64,000 bases of DNA from Parapedobacter defluvii (GTDB taxonomy: Bacteria > Bacteroidota > Bacteroidia > Sphingobacteriales > Sphingobacteriaceae), in NCBI RefSeq assembly GCF_014642075.1, contig NZ_BMIK01000016.1, positions 1-64,000 of the forward strand, in the 5' to 3' direction. The notes below the pieces were generated by a model. That model did not search any database, was not told the origin of the DNA, and saw only the letters and a program-made list of their open reading frames with translations. A program made the position numbers and the translations under genes. Within the stretch, counting starts at the first letter, position 1; each line of letters opens with the position of its first letter. Below are positions 7,678 to 13,774 of the stretch, in pieces.

Positions 7678-8139
7678 TCAGTCGTCCAGTTCGAGTTGGT
7701 GGATCTGCATCATTGAGCCTCTTATTGAAAAAAAGAAATCTCGAAGGTATTCGAGAGAACGATCAAGAATCTCTACTTGGCTGGGATAGTCAATGAAATG
7801 CCCCGCACTTGCGCCGTAGGACCTGCCGTCATCGGAAATTGCCCCCCTTCTGTCTGAACTGAGTTTGGAAAATTTATGTGCGAGAGAATTGCGAATATCA
7901 TTCGCTTCTTTCAAACCGTTATATGCCTCATTCACATAGCTATGGATTTCCGCATGACCGTTTGTCTTTAATTTTAGCAGTATTTTGTCGCCCTTGACCT
8001 GGTTTTCCTTAATGTCAAGATCAAAGGCAAGTGTAAACTCGGAAACAAAAAAAGTCCGGCTCCCTAACAATGTGTTGGAAAGATTGCTTGACCTATCCAT
8101 ATCAACTGCGAGGGGAATCATTATCGCTAAATTTCTCAC
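7678..8139 (-). CDS. HEPN-motif protein, probably 5'-truncated
   Basis: The 153-residue product contains IRNSLAHKF, an Rx4H motif of the HEPN ribonuclease superfamily, preceded by a long helix-rich region (VNEAYNGLKEAND). HEPN domains act as RNA-cutting toxins in many toxin-antitoxin and defence systems. The only possible start near the front is a GTG that directly follows the TAG of the upstream gene; an ATG lies at residue 7. Because the frame runs in from the upstream gene through a single TAG, the original 5' part may have been lost by recombination. The N-terminal-like piece at 6058-6456 could be a relative of the missing half (inference). Confidence 0.5.
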   Translation of the reverse strand: MRNLAIMIPLAVDMDRSSNLSNTLLGSRTFFVSEFTLAFDLDIKENQVKGDKILLKLKTNGHAEIHSYVNEAYNGLKEANDIRNSLAHKFSKLSSDRRGAISDDGRSYGASAGHFIDYPSQVEILDRSLEYLRDFFFSIRGSMMQIHQLELDD

Positions 8140-8352
8140 CTATTGAAAATCGTCTTGCTTCGGGAGAGTTTTAAGTAACTCTTGTGCGGGCACTTTCTTG
8201 ATTTCCCCATCAATTTTAACTACCAAGCTCCCCCCCTTGGCTGCGGTTTCTTCAGCAAGCTTCCGCAATGCCTTTCGAACGCCATAAAGCACCTTATCCG
8301 AAAACGATATCTCGGGCGGAAAACGAATGGGTTTACTATTTAGTGCCATCAC
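8140..8352 (-). CDS. Small hypothetical protein with SFSDKV motif
   Basis: The 70-residue product (MMALNSKPIRFPPEISFSDK, then VLYGVRKALRKLAEETAAKG) matches the C-terminal half of the protein at 5538-5888 almost throughout, ending VPAQELLKTLP plus a short unmatched tail KQDDFQ. Its start overlaps the end of the zeta-like pseudogene, so the two were translated together. The shared block (helix RKALRKLAEETAA followed by a beta-like GGSLVVKIDGEIKKVPA) looks like a small globular domain of its own. No known function; an antitoxin-like role is possible from the position. Confidence 0.6.
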   Translation of the reverse strand: MMALNSKPIRFPPEISFSDKVLYGVRKALRKLAEETAAKGGSLVVKIDGEIKKVPAQELLKTLPKQDDFQ

Positions 8353-8795
8353 TTTGTTGTTGTATTATTGACCAAATTTCGTCATTAACGATTACTTTTC
8401 CAAATTCATCGGATTTAGCAATAACTTCCGGATTTAAATCCATATTATCCAGAACCATCCACTTATCACATTTTGGAATGTACAAATTCACCAAATTATA
8501 CAATCCCCTGTAATACCTCCTAACCACCACATCATCCGGAATGTGATGGCCTCCTTCGGATACACGTTGAGCAACCCGCGCTATTGCATGTTGCGGTGAA
8601 TAGCTCGCGGATTCGATTAAGCATAATGCGGCCTGCTTCCAATGCCGCACTTTCCGGATTGAATGGAGATAGCCCTGCTGCAATATTATCAGCATTAACA
8701 AATTCCTTGCAATCCCAAATCTCGGGTAATACCGTATAACTAGCAGTGGTTTTTCCTGCTCCATTGCATCCGGACACAATGTACAGTGTAGGCAT
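8336..8795 (-). pseudogene. Zeta-toxin-like P-loop kinase, internally deleted
   Basis: The N-terminus MPTLYIVSGCNGAGKTTASY carries a perfect Walker A motif, followed by EFVNADNIAAGLSPFNPESA and RIRELF, all typical of zeta-type kinases that phosphorylate UDP-N-acetylglucosamine. The sequence then jumps, in another frame, to AIARVAQRVSEGGHHIPDDV and VVRRYYRGLYNLVNLYIPKC, the usual C-terminal part. The normal segment of about 35 residues between them is absent at about 8587-8600, so the gene has an internal deletion plus frameshift and should be inactive. It follows the nucleotidyltransferase-HEPN remnant by 3 bp and overlaps the next small gene. Confidence 0.8.
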
Positions 8796-8798
8796 AGT

Positions 8799-9070
8799 TT
8801 AACTACTTCCTCCGATCTTCTCTTTACAAATCCGTTCCACGACTTCCTGCAAGCGCGTCATCTTTTCATGTACAATCGGGCTAACTGCATTCTTGATATG
8901 ATATAGCTATAACGCACCCCATCTTCAACGTATTCGTCCTCTACCCACTTGTCGGAAACATAACTCCCGAAAAGAATAACTTTTTCCGGCTTCGCCTCCT
9001 CCTTGATGATTTCAAGGATTTCAGCAATTTCCTGTTGCTTGGATTCCGGAAGACGGGATAAGAGGCTCAT
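8799..9070 (-). pseudogene. Nucleotidyltransferase-HEPN fusion, internally deleted
   Basis: The front reads MSLLSRLPESKQQEIAEILE and EKVILFGSYVSDKWVEDEYV, the start of a minimal nucleotidyltransferase with its GSY motif. After RYSYI (about 8900) the catalytic aspartates are missing. In another frame the end reads NAVSPIVHEKMTRLQEVVER and ICKEKIGG, the tail of the fused HEPN domain seen in Bacteroidota nucleotidyltransferase-HEPN proteins. The same tail occurs at 11680-11790 (EKVTRMQEVVERICTEK). So one large internal deletion removed most of both domains. It stands directly before the zeta-like pseudogene. Confidence 0.75.
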
Positions 9071-9106
9071 GGTGGTAAAGTTAGAAAAATTTACGCATAA
9101 ACCGAA

Positions 9107-9136
9107 TTAATATTACTAATATTTTTAGTTTATTTG
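9107..9136 (+). promoter_or_regulatory. Promoter with ACTAA-N5-TTAGT operator
   Basis: A -7-like box TTTATTTG (9129-9136) ends 5 nt before the ATG at 9142, which predicts a leaderless mRNA. Directly upstream, sharing one T with the box, lies ACTAA-TATTT-TTAGT (9115-9129). A -33-like TTA stands at 9107-9109. The same layout is found before the gene at 13775. Confidence 0.6.
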
Positions 9137-9141
9137 TACTC

Positions 9142-9432
9142 ATGAAACGAGAAAGAAAACGAAAAACAGAGATCATTAATTTGCAAGCACTAAGGCAGGA
9201 GTTATATGCTAAACATATGGAGAAAATTCACCCAACTATCAAAAAGAACCTGGAAATGGATGGTGTTTTGGGCGAAGTATGCCATCATTTGGTGGACCTG
9301 GAATTGCGAGAAAGGCAGTTACCTTATTCTTTTCAAGGGCTGTGCGATTTCACCCGGCTATACGATTATTATACGGACTCATATATTCACGTACATTATA
9401 TGGGCAAGAATTATCGGTTTGATGCGAAATAG
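9142..9432 (+). CDS. Hypothetical 96-residue basic protein
   Basis: The product begins MKRERKRKTEIINLQALRQE and ends DSYIHVHYMGKNYRFDAK. It has a very basic N-terminus, a helical middle (MEKIHPTIKKNLEMDGVLGE) and a short beta-like end. I recognise no family. The start is supported by a -7-like box and operator at fixed distance. That operator matches the one upstream of the DNA-repair-like gene at 13775, so the two may share a regulator (inference). Confidence 0.6.
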   Translation: MKRERKRKTEIINLQALRQELYAKHMEKIHPTIKKNLEMDGVLGEVCHHLVDLELRERQLPYSFQGLCDFTRLYDYYTDSYIHVHYMGKNYRFDAK

Positions 9433-9549
9433 ATTTAAAAACAGGCATTTAAGCAAATAAATCCTAAGATTATAGCCCTCTTATATATAACACGTTATAT
9501 GTAGGAGTCGGCTGGCAACGTTTTGAACACCAGGTAAATACGATGCGTT

Positions 9550-9581
9550 TTTGGTGACACGTAAATAATGAAATATATTTG
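9550..9581 (+). promoter_or_regulatory. Strong Bacteroidota promoter
   Basis: TTTG (9550-9553), exactly 20 nt of spacer, and a perfect -7 box TATATTTG (9574-9581). It is followed by an unusually good ribosome binding site, AGGAGG at 9589-9594, 6 nt before the ATG at 9601. Confidence 0.75.
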
Positions 9582-9600
9582 TAAAAATAGGAGGTTTGAT

Positions 9601-9777
9601 ATGAAAAACCCTACGGATAAAAAATCAAATGCTACCGACTCGAAAGCAGATCATGCGCGCGATTATGGCAATGATCCCTATTTTGTAAAAAAAGCAAATA
9701 AATCTAAGGCCTTTCTGGAAAAACACGGCTTCGCTAAGGAGTTAGTCGATAAAAAGCAAATTTCAGGCATAGGTTAG
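9601..9777 (+). CDS. Small hypothetical protein
   Basis: The 58-residue product starts MKNPTDKKSNATDSKADHAR and continues DYGNDPYFVKKANKSKAFLE. The start at 9601 is decided by the AGGAGG 6 nt upstream and by the promoter at 9550-9581; an in-frame upstream ATG at 9568 lies within the promoter. The protein is charged and soluble, with a helical C-terminus. I recognise no family. The strong promoter and ribosome site imply high expression for so small an accessory gene. Confidence 0.6.
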   Translation: MKNPTDKKSNATDSKADHARDYGNDPYFVKKANKSKAFLEKHGFAKELVDKKQISGIG

Positions 9778-9999
9778 AATGCGACATAACGCTGAGCTCA
9801 CCGAGCCCCTGCACTTTGATACCGCAGCCTATCTGACTTTTTCTTCTTCCATACAGCCGTTGATACATAACGGCATAACGAGCTAATGAAAATCTGATAG
9901 TCGTGACCTTTTCTATTCCGAGAATGAAATTTTTGGAAAAGTATATTGGGTAAAAAGTTGGGTGAAAGTTGGGTAAAAAAAGATATCTATATTTATTGC

Positions 10000-10542
10000 A
10001 TGCTTACAGCGATTCACACATCACGGAAACTTGAAAAACTCATAAAAAAATGGGTAATTCCACAAACGCACAACATCGAAAATGCACCTCTGGGAAAATG
10101 GAACGCCACGGTCTTCTTTGTAGATCGTAAAAAATGCTGGCTCATAACGAATGCTAAAACACAATACCACGTCATTCTGCCCGACATCAAAGCTGCCGAT
10201 ATAGCTGATATTGATCGGATATTTAAACGGGCTTTTTATACACAACTGCAATATGATAGCATTTCTATTTCTCTGGACAATGTTAATCGCCTGTTGGAGG
10301 ATGTTCACCTCTATCCTACCGATAACGACAGAAGCACAACCGCTTATCAAAACCAGCGACTACTCGATTTGGATTACTGGAAATACGAATACCAAAGTCT
10401 GGAATACATGCCAATCCGAGATTTGACTAACCGGATCAACAAAACCCCGATTAACCTGACTTCCAAAAAGCGGTTTAGCGGTTATACCGACGCATTGACT
10501 GAAATGAAACGATTTTTGGATACCAACGCTATGGTCAAATGA
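10000..10542 (+). CDS. DUF6933-like protein
   Basis: The 180-residue product starts MLTAIHTSRKLEKLIKKWVI. The layout (short N-terminal T-x-KL segment, then LGKWNATVFFVDRKKCWLIT, then an HVILPDIKAADIADIDRIFK helix) fits the DUF6933 family of small uncharacterised bacterial proteins (recognised by pattern, not by search). The ATG at 10000 places the TSRKL segment near the N-terminus as usual; an upstream start at 9946 would add a tail unlike the family. A decayed copy lies at 5207-5461. The stretch just behind the stop runs into the broken XRE gene on the other strand, so this gene or its neighbour was rearranged here. Confidence 0.7.
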   Translation: MLTAIHTSRKLEKLIKKWVIPQTHNIENAPLGKWNATVFFVDRKKCWLITNAKTQYHVILPDIKAADIADIDRIFKRAFYTQLQYDSISISLDNVNRLLEDVHLYPTDNDRSTTAYQNQRLLDLDYWKYEYQSLEYMPIRDLTNRINKTPINLTSKKRFSGYTDALTEMKRFLDTNAMVK

Positions 10543-10561
10543 TGCGGTTGACTCGTTTTTT

Positions 10562-10755
10562 TTCGAAGAAGGATGCTTGCCTACACGATCAGCAAAATCT
10601 CCTTTGCTCAAACCACGCTGTCTGATCAAATCATCCAATTCAGCCGCCAGCTTCATTTTGACCGCCGTTTGTGTTTTTTCTGCGAGGGTCAATTCGCCCA
10701 GAATCTCACCAATTATTGAACTACTGATTTTCCTTGCTTTTTTAGTAGTCTTCAT
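10562..10755 (-). pseudogene. XRE-family antitoxin gene cut off by the DUF6933-like gene
   Basis: The product starts MKTTKKARKISSSIIGEILG and reaches DDLIRQRGLSKGDFADRVGK, the beginning of a helix-turn-helix of HigA/XRE type. After GKHPS the frame runs into the reverse complement of the DUF6933-like gene, so the recognition helix and everything after it are replaced. The junction is near 10562-10568. The frame remains open to 10360, but that part is only the antisense of the neighbour. Antitoxins of this kind usually pair with a RelE/HigB toxin; no such toxin is left here. Confidence 0.7.
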
Positions 10756-10761
10756 CTACAC

Positions 10762-10769
10762 CAAATTTA
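10762..10769 (-). promoter_or_regulatory. -7 box of the truncated XRE gene
   Basis: A perfect TAAATTTG in the minus direction, ending 6 nt before the ATG at 10755. Again this predicts a leaderless or nearly leaderless transcript. Confidence 0.5.
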
Positions 10770-10838
10770 AATCCCGTTCCAATTCCGAGCGTCACCGTCT
10801 AATATAACGGCTATATCAACAAACCGTATACATAGTAA

Positions 10839-10870
10839 TGCCCGGAGAGAGACTCGAACTCTCACCGCTT
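10839..10870 (-). other. 3' fragment of a tRNA-Leu (attachment-site candidate)
   Basis: In the minus direction a T stem-loop GAGAG-TTCGAGT-CTCTC (10847-10863) is followed by the acceptor strand TCCGGGC (10840-10846) and discriminator A (10839). The acceptor would pair with GCCCGGA, the usual start of tRNA-Leu. The anticodon, D arm and 5' acceptor strand are not found upstream, so only the 3' part is present. Such fragments are left when an integrative element recombines into the 3' end of a tRNA gene. Confidence 0.75.
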
Positions 10871-10960
10871 TATGCTTGCTTATTACATCACAAAAGTATA
10901 TGAATGGAATGGGCGGGCATTACAGGAAACCGGAAGGTAGATAGGTTTGATTAAAAAATA

Positions 10961-11000
10961 TTTGCAGAGCACCTCTAATTTTGCTATATTTGTTAGCAAA
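10961..11000 (+). promoter_or_regulatory. Promoter and palindromic operator of the DUF6934-like module
   Basis: TTTG (10961-10964), 20 nt, and a perfect -7 box TATATTTG (10985-10992). A palindrome, TTTGCTA (10980-10986) and TAGCAAA (10994-11000) with a 7-nt spacer, encloses the -7 box. A repressor bound there would shut the promoter, as in autoregulated toxin-antitoxin operons. Confidence 0.75.
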
Positions 11001-11011
11001 TCTATAAACCC

Positions 11012-11470
11012 ATGAAATATCCTAAATATGATTACGTAGCCGAAAGCCAGTTGATGCACTTCGAGTTTACGAGCATAGGACCTAAAGGTGAAATAAAAAA
11101 GATTATAGAATATTCCGAAACAAGTTTGGCAAACGTTTTTAATTTGGCTTTTGGCGATTACGATGAAAACGCTGGCGGTATAAACGACAAAATCGTAACG
11201 AACAATGGCGATAGCGAAAAAGTACTAGCTACTGTTGCCTCGACAGTGTACGCTTTCACGGGAAGGTATCCCGATTCTTGGATTTATGCTACTGGTAGTA
11301 CCGAAGTGCGCACACGGTTATATCGAATGGGGCTAACCAATAATCTCACTGAAATAGCGGAAGACTTCTATGTTTATGGACTTACAAACGAACAGTGGGA
11401 GGAATTTGTTTCTGAAGAAGATTATGAAGCTTTTTTGGTAACTAGAAAAAATCGTAACTTTGTGATATGA
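11012..11470 (+). CDS. DUF6934-like protein, first gene of a two-gene module
   Basis: The 152-residue product starts MKYPKYDYVAESQLMHFEFT and contains SIGPKGEIKKIIEYS, FGDYDENAGGINDKIVTNNG, VLATVASTVYAFTGRYPDSW and GSTEVRTRLYRMGLTNNLTE. This run of motifs fits DUF6934, a family of unknown function common in Bacteroidota (recognised by pattern). Its stop overlaps the start of the next gene in ATGA, so the two are translationally coupled. A promoter with an embedded palindrome precedes it. The layout (coupled pair, autoregulated promoter, accessory location, a decayed paralogue at 12017-12073) is that of a toxin-antitoxin module, but no biochemical function is known to me. Confidence 0.75.
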   Translation: MKYPKYDYVAESQLMHFEFTSIGPKGEIKKIIEYSETSLANVFNLAFGDYDENAGGINDKIVTNNGDSEKVLATVASTVYAFTGRYPDSWIYATGSTEVRTRLYRMGLTNNLTEIAEDFYVYGLTNEQWEEFVSEEDYEAFLVTRKNRNFVI

Positions 11471-11628
11471 GAATAGAACGTATAAATAAGGCCAAAACGC
11501 CTATCGTTAAAATAGATAAGCGGTTAAATAAATTTCAGGGCCAGGTTTTGTTCCCTGAAAAACTGGAAGCCGCAAACAAAGTGCTTTCAAAAGTTGCTTT
11601 GCCCAAGTTGCCGGATAGCAAGGGATAA
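11467..11628 (+). CDS. Small partner protein of the DUF6934-like module
   Basis: The 53-residue product starts MRIERINKAKTPIVKIDKRL and continues NKFQGQVLFPEKLEAANKVL. Its ATG lies inside the ATGA that also holds the stop of the upstream gene. The protein is short, basic and partly helical. I recognise no family. Its size and coupling suggest the antitoxin or accessory partner of the DUF6934-like protein. Confidence 0.65.
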   Translation: MRIERINKAKTPIVKIDKRLNKFQGQVLFPEKLEAANKVLSKVALPKLPDSKG

Positions 11629-11679
11629 TTGCTTCCATATTCCATTGCTTTAGCACAAAGTTACTAAAAAATTAATGAC

Positions 11680-11970
11680 TCATTCCCTAATTGATGTGAC
11701 TTTTTCGGTGCAAATCCGTTCCACGACTTCCTGCATGCGCGTCACCTTTTCAATGAGTGTCTGTAATTCGTCCGCAGTGATGTGGTAGTCGGGCTTATAA
11801 CTTTAAGAAATCCGTGTGCCCTCGGAAACCAAATATCAAAATATCCCCTGAGCTTTCTCGGTTTCCTCCTTTGGAGTGAGTGTAGCGGGCTCGGCAAACT
11901 GGCAATTACCGGTGTCGTATAACAGGATACCTTCACGAATAATATCCGTAAAGAAATATTGTCCAAATCC
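11680..11970 (-). pseudogene. Nucleotidyltransferase-HEPN fusion remnant
   Basis: Three readable blocks in minus order belong to one known type of protein: GFGQYFFTDIIREGILLYDT (end of the nucleotidyltransferase), then after a one-base slip in a G run YFDIWFPRAHGFLK (start of the HEPN domain), then YKPDYHITADELQTLIEKVT and RMQEVVERICTEK (its C-terminus). The core HEPN helices between the second and third block are deleted. It is the same family as the remnant at 8799-9070, but it keeps different parts. Confidence 0.7.
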
Positions 11971-12016
11971 ACAACGCAAGATTCAACACCTCCGACTGTT
12001 TAGCATCCAAGTACAT

Positions 12017-12073
12017 AAAGCCTTCGAAGACTTCTATGCTTATGGAGTTCAAAGCGAACAGTGGGCTGGATAA
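12017..12073 (+). pseudogene. Remnant of a second DUF6934-like gene
   Basis: KAFEDFYAYGVQSEQWAG followed by TAA matches the AEDFYVYGLTNEQW segment near the end of the gene at 11012-11470, with clear similarity also in the bases. Only about 18 codons remain, so it is a scrap of a decayed paralogue. Confidence 0.6.
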
Positions 12074-12426
12074 ATTAGTAAACCTAATTATCCCCGAACC
12101 GTTCTTTGTATACAGCGACCTGACAACCGGAATCCATTATTCCACCTCGAAGCATCATCGACGATTAGAAGGAATAATGGCTAAGAACCAAAAATGCCGT
12201 TGAAAAAATTGGAAATTTATTGCTTGTTCACGCAGGAACCAAATCTGGGATTAACTAAAAATGTATCAGTTATTTCTAAATAAGGAATCCGACGATCATG
12301 CGCTTAAAAGATAAAAAGAAGGGTTTCGGGTTATATGGGAAGAGGGAAACCTGTCGAGTTTAAGATCAATGCAATGTAAAATGATGAGAGACTCTTTCAC
12401 GTTCCAGCTTACAAAGACTCTTGTTA
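12074..12426. other. Stretch without an intact gene
   Basis: The plus strand shows a short coding-like run (VNLIIPEPFFVYSDLTTGIH, about 12079-12140) that ends in stops. Otherwise I see nothing. The accessory region appears to end here; base composition rises in GC from about 12.45 kb onward. Confidence 0.4.
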
Positions 12427-12457
12427 TTGGAACAACTTTTGCAAACACCTATCTTTG
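12427..12457 (+). promoter_or_regulatory. Promoter of the lipoprotein gene
   Basis: TTG (12427-12429), 20 nt, and a perfect -7 box TATCTTTG (12450-12457). The box rules out a TTG start at 12455 and points to the ATG at 12473, 15 nt downstream. Confidence 0.7.
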
Positions 12458-12472
12458 ACAAAAATAGCATTT

Positions 12473-13045
12473 ATGGTACCTGTTTACTATCGATTCCTGT
12501 CCCTGCTCCTTGCCGGCTTTCTATGGGCAGCCTGTGGCCACGAAAAATCCATCAGCGACCGCGTTGCGCTGGGCGAGATTGCACACTATATCGAATCCAA
12601 TCCGGTCTATGAGACCGCTGAAATGGGCTACGGCGAACTAAAATTCAGCCAGCGGTCGGACGCCGACCTCCTGACCGCCTATGAACGGTTGGAAAAAAGC
12701 GGATATGTCACCCTGGAACGGTTGAAAGAGCGCAAAAAGTTCCTTTCAAAAGACAGCACATTCGTCTACCTTGTCAAGCTGACCGACAAGGCGATTCCAT
12801 TTGTACTGGAAAAAACGGACAAAAAAGTAACCGTAAAGACGTTCGAATATGCACTTGATGAGGATGGCGGCGTGCTGATTGAGCAAACCGGAAAAAACCG
12901 GGCGAAGGCTACCGTAACCCTTCGGAAAGCGGAAACCGATTTTGCAGATTTTGCTAAAAAAGATCCGGATAACAACGCTTCATTCACCAAAAAAACCTAT
13001 TCGCTGCGGTTCAATGGCGATGCAGGCTGGGAAGTTACCAAATAG
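12473..13045 (+). CDS. Hypothetical lipoprotein
   Basis: The 190-residue product begins MVPVYYRFLSLLLAGFLWAA with a cysteine at residue 21, a signal peptide with lipobox (LWAAC), so it is expected to be lipidated and exported. The mature part is charged, with alternating strand-like segments (VYLVKLTDKAIPFVLEKTDK, FEYALDEDGGVLIEQTGKNR). No family is recognised. The next gene starts 5 bp after the stop and encodes a membrane protein, so the pair is probably one operon. Confidence 0.7.
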   Translation: MVPVYYRFLSLLLAGFLWAACGHEKSISDRVALGEIAHYIESNPVYETAEMGYGELKFSQRSDADLLTAYERLEKSGYVTLERLKERKKFLSKDSTFVYLVKLTDKAIPFVLEKTDKKVTVKTFEYALDEDGGVLIEQTGKNRAKATVTLRKAETDFADFAKKDPDNNASFTKKTYSLRFNGDAGWEVTK

Positions 13046-13050
13046 CAGAG

Positions 13051-13530
13051 ATGAAAGGTTTAAGCACCCTCATTGCCGTACAGGCACTGCTTTCCACCAT
13101 TTCGGGCGTACTGGTTTCCCAAATGTCATTCATTGGAAAAGTGGGCATTAGTGTATTGTACAACGAATACGGCATTTTTAAGATTTGGTGGAAAACAGCC
13201 ATTCTGCTTTTTGCAGTTCAACTTATACTGATCGCTGTACTCTGGCTCATCAAGCGGCTACTGGGGCGACGTATTGCGCTGGCAACTTTCTTGCTGGTAC
13301 TGCTTTTCGGGCTCGTAGGCGCCTATTTCACCTACCTGGATTTTACTACTACCTCCCATCGGTTGATGAAAGAGACCTTTCACAGCGGCGCCTATCTTTT
13401 CTGGGGGGCCTGGGCGGTGTCCTGTCTTTATTTTATGATCGTACGCCGTGGCAAAAAACAAGCCATGGAAGAAGCCGAAGCGCCATTTACCGAGCCGATC
13501 GGTCCATCCGAGCCAACGGACGCGGTATAA
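13051..13530 (+). CDS. Hypothetical four-helix membrane protein
   Basis: The 159-residue product has hydrophobic segments at about 5-25, 48-67, 73-92 and 113-132, and a charged C-terminal tail (RRGKKQAMEEAEAPFTEPIG). There are no catalytic motifs. It follows the lipoprotein gene by 5 bp. The function is unknown; a role together with the lipoprotein at the envelope is an inference from the pairing. The 244 bp behind it contain no gene. Confidence 0.65.
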   Translation: MKGLSTLIAVQALLSTISGVLVSQMSFIGKVGISVLYNEYGIFKIWWKTAILLFAVQLILIAVLWLIKRLLGRRIALATFLLVLLFGLVGAYFTYLDFTTTSHRLMKETFHSGAYLFWGAWAVSCLYFMIVRRGKKQAMEEAEAPFTEPIGPSEPTDAV

Positions 13531-13740
13531 TTTGGCGATACCTCCATACCGGCGGCCAAAAGGCTCCACATCTCAGAGGGGTTAGCCGGTGGTCAAGTTG
13601 CGGTCTCCTTGCAGTAAGGGTGCGAAAAACAGCCAGCAGACCGCCAGCTCACCGAAGGAAGACAGCTAAGCCAACCGCAGCAGTCAGGCAGCGGTTACGC
13701 AGTAAGTTGGATAAATGTGAAAAATAAATACTCATCTCTA

Positions 13741-13769
13741 TTGATAGACTAATTATTTTAGTATATTTA
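13741..13769 (+). promoter_or_regulatory. Promoter with ACTAA-N5-TTAGT operator
   Basis: TTG (13741-13743), 18 nt, and a -7-like box TATATTTA (13762-13769) that ends 5 nt before the GTG start at 13775. The operator-like ACTAA-TTATT-TTAGT occupies 13748-13762, between the two boxes, and shares its last T with the -7 box. Exactly this geometry is also found at 9115-9136. Confidence 0.65.
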
Positions 13770-13774
13770 CCCCT

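Noticed and set aside
7411-7716. Open plus-strand frame of 101 codons
   Set aside because: The minus strand of the same stretch gives better protein-like runs, so this is probably their antisense.
13531-13740. Possible small gene behind the four-helix membrane protein
   Set aside because: Only frames antisense or shifted relative to neighbouring genes are open; no start signal or protein-like composition.
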